From: an uncultured Hyphomicrobiales bacterium
GTDB taxonomy: Bacteria; Pseudomonadota; Alphaproteobacteria; Rhizobiales; Beijerinckiaceae
NCBI GenBank assembly: GCA_903931945.1
Contig: CAIZEI010000006.1
Coordinates: 118,816 to 182,815, forward strand
Direction of reading: 5' to 3'
DNA: 64,000 bases
Shown: piece after piece, positions 36,592 to 44,946 of the stretch
Numbering within the stretch: the first letter of the stretch is position 1
How the letters are laid out: each line of letters starts with the position of its first letter
Notes under the pieces: generated by a model
What the model was told of the DNA's origin: nothing
The model's input: the letters and a program-made list of their open reading frames with translations, nothing else
Database searches by the model: none
Translations under genes and position numbers: made by a program

Positions 36592-37332
36592 ATGTCGGCT
36601 TGCGCCCCAAGCTATATGAGTTTGTCTGCCGCTACCCTAGCGGTGGCTGCCGTTACGCTATTTTCCGCCACTCCGGCCGCAGCGCTTGATTTTCTCTGCA
36701 ATTGCGAATCGTGTTGCTCTCTCCACCTGCCTCTGTCGCCCAAAGCCACGCCATCGCCAACCACCTGGGGCGGGGTTTATGTTGGCGTCACGTTCGGATT
36801 TACCGAGAATAGCGTCCACCAAAGCGAAAACGGCCCGGGGGATTGGCCTGCTGTATACGGGCCAGGGTACAATAGCCAATACTCGAACAGTACCGGCCAC
36901 ATCGCAGTACATGGCGGATACAATCAGCAATTTGGAACCATGGTGATTGGCGTGGAGGGCGATGTCGGCCCGTCGCTTGGCTCCTGGTCTAGGCCAGGCC
37001 CTGTGAATGGCAGCGACCGCTTCGACGTGAATTGGGATGGCTCGCTGCGTCTACGCGGCGGATATTCCTTTGGCAAGTTCCTCATCTACGGCACGGCAGG
37101 CCCTGCAATCGCGGAGGCCAATATGGGTATTGGTGGATTCAATTCCAGCAAGGTTCACTTGGGGTGGACCGGTGGAATAGGGGGGGAATACGCGTTCTCA
37201 CCAAATTGGATTGGTCGCTTCGAGTTGCGATATTCTAAATTCGGTAACCAAGCTTACCAAACGACCCATGGTCCGGTCAGTATGGGCTGGGACGACATGG
37301 GCGCTTCGATCGGTCTATCGCACAAGTTCTGA
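36592..37332 (+). CDS. outer-membrane beta-barrel protein (Omp25/Omp31-like)
   Basis: About 246 residues from the ATG at 36592. A signal peptide (LSAATLAVAAVTLFSATPAAA) is followed by a short segment with four cysteines (LCNCESCC), unusual for this family, then TWGGVYVGVTFGF, the entry strand of eight-stranded barrel porin-like proteins of Hyphomicrobiales. Repeated alternating strands follow (GGYNQQFGTMVIGVEGDVG, LRLRGGYSFGKFLIYGTAG, WTGGIGGEYAFSPNWIGRFELRYSKFG), ending in the consensus C-terminal IGLSHKF with a final Phe. Such proteins stabilise the outer membrane. The frame stays open upstream, so the start is less certain. Confidence 0.82.
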   Translation: MSACAPSYMSLSAATLAVAAVTLFSATPAAALDFLCNCESCCSLHLPLSPKATPSPTTWGGVYVGVTFGFTENSVHQSENGPGDWPAVYGPGYNSQYSNSTGHIAVHGGYNQQFGTMVIGVEGDVGPSLGSWSRPGPVNGSDRFDVNWDGSLRLRGGYSFGKFLIYGTAGPAIAEANMGIGGFNSSKVHLGWTGGIGGEYAFSPNWIGRFELRYSKFGNQAYQTTHGPVSMGWDDMGASIGLSHKF

Positions 37333-37381
37333 TCACGGCTCACGATACAATAGAGGGTGTCCCAATCTGGGCGGGATGCAA

Positions 37382-37660
37382 TTATGGCAACATTTCTTCA
37401 ACCAGGTGCAGTTCGACAAGCTGTCTCAGGCATTGCAATACTTTGGAATCGTCGATCGATGGAGCCCCATTCGTACGCAGGATGTCTCCGATTGCCCGAG
37501 CGTCCATAGGGCTGCCGCAGATTTCGAATATCGCGGCTGCAGTCAGATTGAGGTAGATTACACGACCTCTATTCTCGTCGTAGAGCACAAAACCGTCATC
37601 CACGATTTTGCATTCGAGAGTGGATATCTGCCGATACTTCCGGCGGTCCATTGAGGTCAT
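37382..37660 (-). CDS. PqqD-like domain protein
   Basis: A 92-residue protein. YRQISTLECKIVDDGFVLYDENRGRVIYLNLTAAAIFEICG, then IGDILRTNGAPSIDDSKVLQCL and LVELHLVEEM, form the winged-helix PqqD fold that carries precursor peptides to modifying enzymes in RiPP pathways, and also appears in polysaccharide clusters without a known partner. Start is the ATG at 37660; an ATG three codons later is possible. It lies 37 bases downstream of the GT4 gene on the same strand and is convergent with the Omp gene. No radical-SAM or precursor peptide gene is near. Confidence 0.78.
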   Translation of the reverse strand: MTSMDRRKYRQISTLECKIVDDGFVLYDENRGRVIYLNLTAAAIFEICGSPMDARAIGDILRTNGAPSIDDSKVLQCLRQLVELHLVEEMLP

Positions 37661-37697
37661 TGAAAAAAGTTTCCCACTCAACCTTTCAGCACAAACT

Positions 37698-38963
37698 TCA
37701 ACCGTGGCGATGTTGCTGATGCAGGACGTCTGTAGACAAAGCAGTGTCGAAAATCGTCGAAGACAGGTGGCGTCTGCGATCATGCTTCAGGCTTGCCCAA
37801 CGCCGCGCGACGGCCTGCAGGCGTGGCAACGCCGGGTTGCTCAGGGCATCAATACATGCCCGCGCGAATGAACCGACGACCGGCGCAACACACACCATAC
37901 CGCCAGGGGGATCAAGCCCACGCAACGCCTCTCGTGTTGCAACAACAGGCAGGCCATGGCCTGCAGCTTCAATGATCTTGATCCGGGTTCCGCCTCCCGC
38001 GCGCATCGGCGCCACAGCTAGGCGCGCACGCGCATAGAGTGGGGCGAGGTTGGCAGGATCAGGGATCACGTCGATGTCCGGTCGCATGCCAAGACGCAGA
38101 ATTTCCGATCCTGGTCGCGCGCCAGCAACAATCAGTCGCGCTCCAGGCAGATGACGGCGTACGCGCGGCATGATGGCGCCCGCGAGCCACAAAACGGCCT
38201 CGACATTCGGTGGATAGGCCAGCGCGCCGACGAAGAGTAATTCCGGCCGGGCGTTCATTTTTCGCGGTGTAGGGCAGCGCGACGGGATCATAGGCAAGGA
38301 ATTTTCGACGACCTCAACGCTAAGACCAGGGTGCCGCCGACGCAGCGAAGCCGCCTCGTAGCGCGAAGCTGCGAAAGCCATCGCCACGCTCTTTGAGGCA
38401 CGCGTGACCAGTCGCGTACAGGCTCGCCCTTCTTCCTCCGCCCAGGCCGCTGCAGCGGGATTGGCTTGCCGCAGTCGCCGTGCAATCGAAGCAAAGGATG
38501 CTTCATCATCCTCGTCGAGATCCAACACGATGCGTGCCCGTTCCGGCGCAAGATCGGCGCATCCGGCAAGGTAGGCGCGGCCGATGACAACAACATCCGG
38601 ATTGATGTCGGCCAACAGTCGTCGGATTTCGTTTCGGACGCGCGTCCCGAGCGAGGCGGCGAGCGATGGCTTGCCATAGGCGCGAAAGGCCGCGAGACGC
38701 TCAGCGTCAGTATCAATGACCGATATCAGGGCAAACGGCGTTTCAACACCGCCGGCAAGGTCCATCTCAACCACGCGTGCGCCTAATAATTCTGGCAAAC
38801 GACCCGAAGCAGGCGCCTGGCCGGCGACAGGAACAATGACGACAGTGAGCTTCGCGCGTAACGCCAACGCCTGCGCGATCATGCCCATACGGATTGCCAA
38901 GCCCAGTCCGGCCAAAGCTGGACGGATCGGCGCAAGAAAAACCACGTGCGGACGGTAATTCAT
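37698..38963 (-). CDS. glycosyltransferase, GT4 type
   Basis: About 421 residues from the ATG at 38963, which has GAGG close upstream; the frame stays open 50 codons further. The N-terminal half has a Rossmann-like start (HVVFLAPIRPALAGLGLAIRM). The C-terminal GT-B half has ELLFVGALAYPPNVEAVLWL, ARLIVAGARPG, IDVIPDPANLAPLYARARLAVAPMRAGGGTRIKIIEAAGHGLPVVAT, the nucleotide-sugar-binding E-x7-E region of retaining GT4 enzymes. It probably transfers a sugar in surface polysaccharide synthesis, followed in the same operon by the PqqD-like gene. Confidence 0.85.
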   Translation of the reverse strand: MNYRPHVVFLAPIRPALAGLGLAIRMGMIAQALALRAKLTVVIVPVAGQAPASGRLPELLGARVVEMDLAGGVETPFALISVIDTDAERLAAFRAYGKPSLAASLGTRVRNEIRRLLADINPDVVVIGRAYLAGCADLAPERARIVLDLDEDDEASFASIARRLRQANPAAAAWAEEEGRACTRLVTRASKSVAMAFAASRYEAASLRRRHPGLSVEVVENSLPMIPSRCPTPRKMNARPELLFVGALAYPPNVEAVLWLAGAIMPRVRRHLPGARLIVAGARPGSEILRLGMRPDIDVIPDPANLAPLYARARLAVAPMRAGGGTRIKIIEAAGHGLPVVATREALRGLDPPGGMVCVAPVVGSFARACIDALSNPALPRLQAVARRWASLKHDRRRHLSSTIFDTALSTDVLHQQHRHG

Positions 38964-39113
38964 GTGCCTCACGGTAAACCGGCTGGTCAGAGTCCACAAG
39001 TTGATGACTGCGCGGCTCCCCAGCCGAAGGGCTTGACCGGGGGCGTCATTGACAACGGCGTTATTGCGGCGAAAATGGGCTTCTGGTTCAGACATCTCTT
39101 GCAATAGGCTCAA

Positions 39114-39674
39114 ATGTCGTCAGATCGCCGACAGCCGATGGTTTCGGCCTCGGGTGCCGTTTCCTGGACCGAATTCGACCCGCGTTGGTACCTCGAAACT
39201 TATGGACCGGCGATTGTCCGAAAATTCGAAACTGACGTTGAAGCTTTTGATTTCTATATGGAAACTGGTCAGCGGCTCGGACATTCACCGAACCCATTCT
39301 TTGATGAATCCTGGTATCTACGCGTCCATCCGGATGTGAGTGAGGCGGTACGCGCAGGTAAATTTAGCTCCGGATTTGATCATTACGTGAGATATCCAGG
39401 CGGAACCAAAAGCCCGCATTGGCTCTTTGATCCGGTATTTTACGAAGTACATTATCCGGACTTGACACCCGAACGCCTGTCTGAGGATGGCTTTGTCAAT
39501 TCGTATGATCAATTCCTGCGACGGGGGGACATGGCGGGGCGCAGTCCCAGTCCTTTCTTCACTCCGGAATTCTATCGTTCGGAATTGAACATTTACGAAA
39601 CGAAGAATGCCGTCAGCGAAGGGGCCTTCCGACACTACTTGCGGCGCTTCTGCATCAGCCTTCCGGAACTTTAA
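39114..39674 (+). CDS. N-terminal repeat module of a large glycosyltransferase, ended by TAA
   Basis: The 186-residue product consists of about four ~45-50-residue repeats: FDPRWYLETYGPAIVRK, FFDESWYLRVHPDVSEAVRAG, LFDPVFYEVHYPDL, FFTPEFYRSELNIYE. Each pairs an aromatic F-x-x-x-(W/F)-Y-L segment with a helix ending in a HYxR or QFLRRG unit. The repeats continue in the same frame after TAA at 39672-39674 into the next gene, so this looks like the front of one protein of about 1016 codons cut by an ochre codon, rather than a free-standing gene. ATG at 39114. If translated alone it would be a soluble repeat protein. Sequencing error cannot be excluded. Confidence 0.72.
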   Translation: MSSDRRQPMVSASGAVSWTEFDPRWYLETYGPAIVRKFETDVEAFDFYMETGQRLGHSPNPFFDESWYLRVHPDVSEAVRAGKFSSGFDHYVRYPGGTKSPHWLFDPVFYEVHYPDLTPERLSEDGFVNSYDQFLRRGDMAGRSPSPFFTPEFYRSELNIYETKNAVSEGAFRHYLRRFCISLPEL

Positions 39675-39704
39675 CTTAGCCCATATTTCGATCCATTCTG
39701 GTAT

Positions 39705-42164
39705 TTGCGGCGTTATCCTGCGGTCGCAGCCGAGCTATCCCGCGGGGTTTGGCGTAGCGCCCTTGATCATTTCCTCTCCAATGTCACACCCGAAGCGTTC
39801 GATCCTCTTCCGATTTTCTCTGAGGCCTATTATTTGCGGCGGAATGTTGATGTGGCTCATGCCATCGAAGTGGGCTCGTTTCGTTCGGGCTATCAGCATT
39901 TCCTCCGGTTTGGCATTGCCGAATTGCGGGACTTCAATCCTCGGATCAACTTGCAGCACTATCTCAATATTCATCCATCAGTTCAGCTTGATTTGGAGAG
40001 AAATCGTGCGCCAAACGTGTTCGCGCATTTGCTGACCATTGGGGCAACGCATGGTCTGGCCTCGCATCTTGCGGATCAAACCGCGTCCCTTCCCTCTGCG
40101 CTTGAGGGCAAGTCGCTATTCCGGCAGAAAGCAATGAATTTTGCATTGGTGACCGCCCGCCAGTCAATCGATTTCTGTTATACAGGCCGTCCGGCGCTCA
40201 GCGTCATAGTCGTGATGCACAATCAGTTTGCACTGACGTTGGCTGCCCTGTCGTCTTTACGAAGCAATTTTGCGGGCTCCTTGCAGCTCATCCTGGTCGA
40301 CTCCGGCTCCTCCGATTTTTCGGTTCATATCGCACGCTATGTTCGCGGAGCGAAAATCATTCGCTTCAAGAAAAACATCCACTTCGTCCGGGCATGCAAC
40401 GCGGGATTGGCTGAGGTGGAAGCGGACGCCGCACTCTATCTCAACAACGATGTAATCCTCGCTCCGAACGCAGTCGAGCAGGCGCTGCGCCGCCTGTGCT
40501 CGGCGAACGACATCGGCGCCGTTGGCGGCAAGGTCATCCGACCCCATGGACTGCTGCAGGAGGCGGGGAACATCATCTGGCAAAACGGCGAGACTGCCGG
40601 CTACATGCGAGATGCCTCTCCTCTCGCGCCAGAAGTGAATTTCGTGCGTGAGGTGGATTTCTGCTCCGGCGCATTCCTGATGGTGCGCGCCGACCTCATA
40701 AAGCGCTTGGGCGGCTTCGACCTGGACTACGCGCCCGCCTACTACGAAGAGACAGATCTGTGTGTGCGAATCCATCTCGCCGGATACCGGGTTCTCTATG
40801 ATCCGGGCATCTGCCTGCAACATCTGGAGTATGGGAGTTCGGCGTCATCGCAAGCCGCGATGGCGCAAATCGAGCGCAACCGCAATGTATTCCTGGAAAA
40901 GCATCGGGGGTGGCTCGCGGGCCAACCCGTGAAGGACGTAAACGACCATTTGAACGCGCGATCTCCGCATAACAGCGCCAAGCGCATTCTCTTTATTGAA
41001 GACAATATCCCCTTGCGCTTCATGGGAAGCGGCTTCGTCCGGTCAAATGACATCATCGCAACGATGGCGCAGATGGGACTGAATGTCACTGTATTCCCGA
41101 TTTTGCGGCCCGACTTCGAGATCGCCGCGATTTACGCGGACTTCCCCGACACGGTCGAAATCATGCACAATTGTACGGTCGAAAATATTGAAGATTTTCT
41201 GGCCAAGCGACAAAACTACTATGATATTGTCTGGGTCTGCCGGACCCACAATCTCGACCGTTTGAAGGAAGCGCTGGTCAAGCTGCGCGCAGCGCAGCGG
41301 CCTCGCATCATCCTTGATACGGAATCCATTTTCTCCTTACGTCTTCAGCAGAAGGCCGCGCTGGTCCATGCGTCGCCGCCCTTTGATTTCGAGAAGGCAA
41401 TTGCAGCAGAGTTCAAGAATGCCGGACTTTGCGATATGGCCCTGGCGACAAGCGATCAGGAAATGGCGACTTTGCTGAAAGCAGGGGTCGGCCCGGTTTC
41501 GGTGCTAGGCCACATGCGTAACGTCAACTTGACCGCGCGCAAGTTTCACGAACGGCGCGGCCTCTTATTTGTGGGAGCCATGCACGGCAAGGACTCACCC
41601 AATTATGATTCCTTGTGCTGGTTTGTGGAAAATGTGCTTGGTTTGATTGAAGAACAGCTTGGACCAGAAGCCCATCTCACCGTCATCGGCCATTTAGCCG
41701 ACGACGCCAGTCTGGCGCGTTTCGCCGACGATCTGCGGATCACCCTCCTGGGCTCGGTTCCTGATATCGAGCCTTTCTATGATCGGCACCGCATATTCAT
41801 CGCGCCGACCCGGATTGCGGCGGGCTTGCCGTATAAAGTGCACGAGGCAGCGTCCTTCGGACTGCCGGTGGTCGCCTCGCAGTTGTTGCAGCAGCAGACT
41901 GCTTGGCGCCACGGCGAAGAATTGCTGGCGGCCGATACCAGAGACCCCGCTGCGTTCGCGGGCCAAGTCGTCACCCTATATCGGTCTCAGACCTTGTGGC
42001 GGCGCATCCGGCAATCGGCGGCCGATCGGATCGAGCGTGAGTGCAATCAGGGAAGATACAAGCAAGCGCTGGAAGGGGTGCTGTTTGCATCTCATGCCTG
42101 TCACAGTAAAACCAAGCAACGGCCACGAGGGCGCTTCCCGCAGCTCAGCAGGAGGCGATCGTAA
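39705..42164 (+). CDS. large glycosyltransferase, GT2 plus GT4 domains
   Basis: An 819-codon frame in phase with the preceding ORF. Three further repeats occupy about residues 1-110 (MRRYPAVAAEL; YYLRRNVDVAHAIEVGSFRSGYQHFLRFG). A GT-A domain follows at about 165-400: LSVIVVMHNQFALTLAAL, LILVDSGSSDF, ALYLNNDVIL with an N-N-D metal site, VDFCSGAFLMVRADL and YYEETDLCVRIHLAGYRVLY. The C-terminal 380 residues hold a GT-B domain (LFVGAMHGKDSPNYDSLCWF, IAPTRIAAGLPYKVHEAASFGLPVVAS). Such two-domain enzymes extend polysaccharides. The start is unclear: TTG at 39705 has no ribosome site, consistent with readthrough or decay. Whether a product is made is open. Confidence 0.8.
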   Translation: MRRYPAVAAELSRGVWRSALDHFLSNVTPEAFDPLPIFSEAYYLRRNVDVAHAIEVGSFRSGYQHFLRFGIAELRDFNPRINLQHYLNIHPSVQLDLERNRAPNVFAHLLTIGATHGLASHLADQTASLPSALEGKSLFRQKAMNFALVTARQSIDFCYTGRPALSVIVVMHNQFALTLAALSSLRSNFAGSLQLILVDSGSSDFSVHIARYVRGAKIIRFKKNIHFVRACNAGLAEVEADAALYLNNDVILAPNAVEQALRRLCSANDIGAVGGKVIRPHGLLQEAGNIIWQNGETAGYMRDASPLAPEVNFVREVDFCSGAFLMVRADLIKRLGGFDLDYAPAYYEETDLCVRIHLAGYRVLYDPGICLQHLEYGSSASSQAAMAQIERNRNVFLEKHRGWLAGQPVKDVNDHLNARSPHNSAKRILFIEDNIPLRFMGSGFVRSNDIIATMAQMGLNVTVFPILRPDFEIAAIYADFPDTVEIMHNCTVENIEDFLAKRQNYYDIVWVCRTHNLDRLKEALVKLRAAQRPRIILDTESIFSLRLQQKAALVHASPPFDFEKAIAAEFKNAGLCDMALATSDQEMATLLKAGVGPVSVLGHMRNVNLTARKFHERRGLLFVGAMHGKDSPNYDSLCWFVENVLGLIEEQLGPEAHLTVIGHLADDASLARFADDLRITLLGSVPDIEPFYDRHRIFIAPTRIAAGLPYKVHEAASFGLPVVASQLLQQQTAWRHGEELLAADTRDPAAFAGQVVTLYRSQTLWRRIRQSAADRIERECNQGRYKQALEGVLFASHACHSKTKQRPRGRFPQLSRRRS

Positions 42165-42605
42165 ATATTGACCGGGCGCTAACTTCCCGTCAGGCGGGAC
42201 GCTTACTGCGTTTTCCATGCGCAAGATCCGGCAGACCGAGGTCGATTGGATACGGCGGGTACGGGTACGGGCGCCGGAACCTGGCTTTGGGGCCGATCCA
42301 CCACACCGATCGCGCATTGAACCTGATCAACGAATGCAACTCAGTCTGCGCCAACTTTTTATGGACATTCTTTTGCTCCATAGGCAGTATTCTCGCTATG
42401 GGAATAGCACGTAAAAGGCCGTCCGTGTATCGTAACAGAGAAGCGGCAAGCGGTAGCTTGGTCGGTCGCAGACCCGTGCCTCAAGTATCAGACGCGGTTT
42501 CCAGGCTTCTTTCGCGTCTCGTTGATGAACCACCCATGGTGATCTCCTACCCAATCGGCGTCCGGCATAAGTTAGTCCCGACGCGAATGGGCAATCATTG
42601 AGCGA
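42165..42605. other. intergenic stretch between glycosyltransferase genes
   Basis: About 440 bases. A plus-strand frame at 42287-42601 (104 codons) has one cysteine-containing hydrophobic patch but no family match or good start, and I would not call it a gene. A small dyad (TCCCG/CGGGA) at about 42187-42201 may terminate the upstream gene. Confidence 0.4.
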
Positions 42606-43733
42606 ATGAGGCAGGTGGTGACGCCCCCGACCATCGCGGCGACGCTTATCGTGAAGAACGAAGCCGAATTGTTGCCGGACTGCCTGAAGTCGCTTGAGGG
42701 AAAAGTCGAAGAGATCGTCGTCGTCGACGCCTGCTCTGACGATGGCACGGCGGAGGTTGCCTTGGCAGCAGGCGCACATGTCATTTCGCGCGCTTGGACG
42801 GGCGATTTCGCAGCGGCGCGCAATGTAGCGCTCGAGGCGCACAGTTGCGATTTTGCGCTCTATATTGATGCTGACGAGCGGCTGCGACTCCCTTTGCGAG
42901 GCCGGGTCCACGATTATGTTGATCCCGCGCACTCCTTTCATCTTGTGCGGTTCCAGCCGCGAGCTAACTTCACCCGGTATGGAGAGTGGCGGATTTTCCG
43001 CAGGGCCTCCGCCATTCGCTTCGAGGGACGCATTCACGAAACGGTTATGCCAGCGGCAAGGCGCATGAACGAGAAGCCGGTCCTGACAGCTGTCGAGATC
43101 GACCATGTCGGCTATGACGGACCGATGGACGCCAAATGGCGGCGAAATCTCCCACTCTTGCAGCGCGGCGTTTGTGAAGATCCTGCGCGGGCCTACCTCT
43201 GGCTTGATCTGGCCGAGTGCCTGTGGGGGATCGGTGATGCTGATGCCGCCCGGTGGGCTGTTGAGGAAGGGATCGCAGCCGCAGACAGGCGCGCCAACGA
43301 TGAGCAACGGACGGCCAAGAGCCTGCTTTGGCTGCTGTCGGCGCGGATGGCGATCGGGCAGGGCCGCGATCCAACTCCGGCGCTCGAAGCCGGCCTGGAC
43401 CTGCGCCCGGACGACTACGGACTACGTTACCTGTTTGGCCAGACACAGCTGGATCAATCGGCCCCGGCCGAGGCGCTGATCACCGCACGAACACTGGCGG
43501 CAATCGATCCGGACAAGCTAGTCGAAGGTCCGCTAGCCTTCGACCGCCGTATTTTTCTCGACGGCGCCGCTGAGCTTGAAGGGCTTGCATTGCTGGCGCT
43601 CGGGCGAAGACCTGAAGCGGCTGCGGCATTTGCGCGCGCCGCGAGGTTTTCACCGCAGGAAATGACGCACCGGCTGCGCTGCATCGCGCTCGCAGGCGGC
43701 GAGATCGACGAGACGACCTCTGATGGCGATTGA
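42606..43733 (+). CDS. glycosyltransferase family 2 with TPR-like C terminus
   Basis: A 375-residue protein. The N-terminal GT2 domain (about 8-130) shows AATLIVKNEAELLPDCLKSL, EEIVVVDACSDDGTAEVAL and CDFALYIDADERL with the D-x-D metal motif. Residues 190-350 are TPR-like helical repeats (RAYLWLDLAECLWGIGDADAARW; DYGLRYLFGQTQLDQSAPAEAL; LEGLALLALGRRPEAAAAFARAARF). This architecture is common among enzymes acting on peptides or glycans with a scaffold function. It ends 11 bases inside the ATP-grasp gene, so the two are co-translated and probably act in one pathway. Confidence 0.85.
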   Translation: MRQVVTPPTIAATLIVKNEAELLPDCLKSLEGKVEEIVVVDACSDDGTAEVALAAGAHVISRAWTGDFAAARNVALEAHSCDFALYIDADERLRLPLRGRVHDYVDPAHSFHLVRFQPRANFTRYGEWRIFRRASAIRFEGRIHETVMPAARRMNEKPVLTAVEIDHVGYDGPMDAKWRRNLPLLQRGVCEDPARAYLWLDLAECLWGIGDADAARWAVEEGIAAADRRANDEQRTAKSLLWLLSARMAIGQGRDPTPALEAGLDLRPDDYGLRYLFGQTQLDQSAPAEALITARTLAAIDPDKLVEGPLAFDRRIFLDGAAELEGLALLALGRRPEAAAAFARAARFSPQEMTHRLRCIALAGGEIDETTSDGD

Positions 43734-44655
43734 ACGAAACCTTATCCTCGTTCACAGTCCGGGATGGCAAGAGGTTGCCGATTTTCACGACATAGCAAGG
43801 CGCGTTCAGTCGCTTGCACCGGAAATCGCCACTTATGTCGTCTCCAATGATTCCTCTGCGCCGGTAACGCGCCGCCAGGCCTCCATGCATCCAACTCTCA
43901 CTTTCTCGCCAATCCGGCTCCGTACCTTTCGCCCCGGGCGGGGTATTGTCTTCGAGGGGCGCACGATATCCAAGCTTGAAGAAATGGGCCGGCTTGCCCG
44001 GGCCGGACTGCCGGTTCCCGAGTATGAACCACTGACTGCCGACACCCGGCTTGATCGCATGCGCTACGGTCGTCTCGTGATACTCAAGCCGAGCTATGCT
44101 CTTGCGTCCTTCGGTCAGGGTATAGATTTGATGGAATCCGATCATGTCCGGTTTCGGCAGCCGGAGGACTTTCCAGATCAGCATCCGGGGCGGCGCGGAC
44201 CAATGATCGTTCAACGCTTTGTCAATTGCGGGTTCGCGATGACCTGCCGGGTTCTGACCTTATTTGGCGCGCCGCTCCTCACTTATTGCCGGGAATCGAC
44301 AGTTCCGCTCGCAATTGACGAAAAGTCAGGGGATTTTACCCAGGCGGATTTCATGCCGACGCGACCAAATATGCGGGTCTATGCGCCACGCGATGCAGAC
44401 ATCCTCGAACTAGCCGCACGAGCCTATGCCGCATTACCGGAGGCTGCGCTGCAGGCTTGCGATATCCTGCGGGACCGCGACGGTCGCCTCCATATTCTTG
44501 AGGTCAATCCCGGAGGGGGCGCGTGGATGTTTTCGAATCGCAGCGCGCAACGTTTCCGGGATGCGCTCGGCATCGATGATTTGACACAACCCTTTGATGC
44601 ATTTGCAGTTTGCGCACGACAACTCGTCGAAAAAACAAGGACTCTGGCGCAGTAG
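43723..44655 (+). CDS. ATP-grasp superfamily protein
   Basis: A 310-residue ATP-grasp-like enzyme, which would couple ATP hydrolysis to formation of an amide or similar bond. LVILKPSYALASFGQGIDLM (110-130 area) is the ATP-binding lysine and glycine loop, GPMIVQRFVNCGFAMTCRVL follows, and ILRDRDGRLHILEVNPGGGAWMF contains the D and E-x-N metal ligands. The N-terminal 100 residues (VHSPGWQEVADFHDIARRVQ) form the pre-ATP domain. The substrate is unknown: candidates are a sugar or amino-acid ligation on polysaccharide. It overlaps the GT2-TPR gene by 11 bases and is the last intact gene before an IS630 scrap. Confidence 0.82.
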   Translation: MAIERNLILVHSPGWQEVADFHDIARRVQSLAPEIATYVVSNDSSAPVTRRQASMHPTLTFSPIRLRTFRPGRGIVFEGRTISKLEEMGRLARAGLPVPEYEPLTADTRLDRMRYGRLVILKPSYALASFGQGIDLMESDHVRFRQPEDFPDQHPGRRGPMIVQRFVNCGFAMTCRVLTLFGAPLLTYCRESTVPLAIDEKSGDFTQADFMPTRPNMRVYAPRDADILELAARAYAALPEAALQACDILRDRDGRLHILEVNPGGGAWMFSNRSAQRFRDALGIDDLTQPFDAFAVCARQLVEKTRTLAQ

Positions 44656-44706
44656 CCCGGCGAACTTCCGTCAGAAAGTCCGCGGCAGACGCGCACGCTC
44701 CCCGGC

Positions 44707-44934
44707 GTGCCCGAAGCAATCGAAGCGCCAGGCGCTTGCTTGCGGTGTCGTCCGCCGCACTCCCTCGACCCCAATCCGTTCGAACAGGTCTTTGCAAAAC
44801 TCAAGGCGCTCCTGCGCAAGGCCGCAAAGCGAACCGCAGAAGACCTGTGGAGCAAGATCGCCGATCTCCTCAAAGAATTTGAGTCAGCCGAATGCGCCCA
44901 TCGTTTCAGGCACGCCAGAAATGATCCAATCTGA
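44707..44934 (+). mobile_element. IS630 family transposase remnant (C-terminal end)
   Basis: The frame reads SLDPNPFEQVFAKLKALLRK then AKRTAEDLWSKIADLLKEFE and ends at TGA. D-x-N-P-x-E-Q-x-x-A-x-L-K is the catalytic glutamate region of IS630-type transposases; the expected I before EQ is F and the P-P-x-S-P-D-L lead is altered. Only the final ~60 codons remain, between the ATP-grasp gene and the acyl-CoA synthetase. It is not part of the N-terminal IS630 relic at 25.7 kb. Confidence 0.8.
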
Positions 44935-44946
44935 CCGCTGGACGCT

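Noticed and set aside
42287..42601. 104-codon frame between glycosyltransferase genes
   Set aside because: No domain, poor start context, and no codon pattern like the neighbours.
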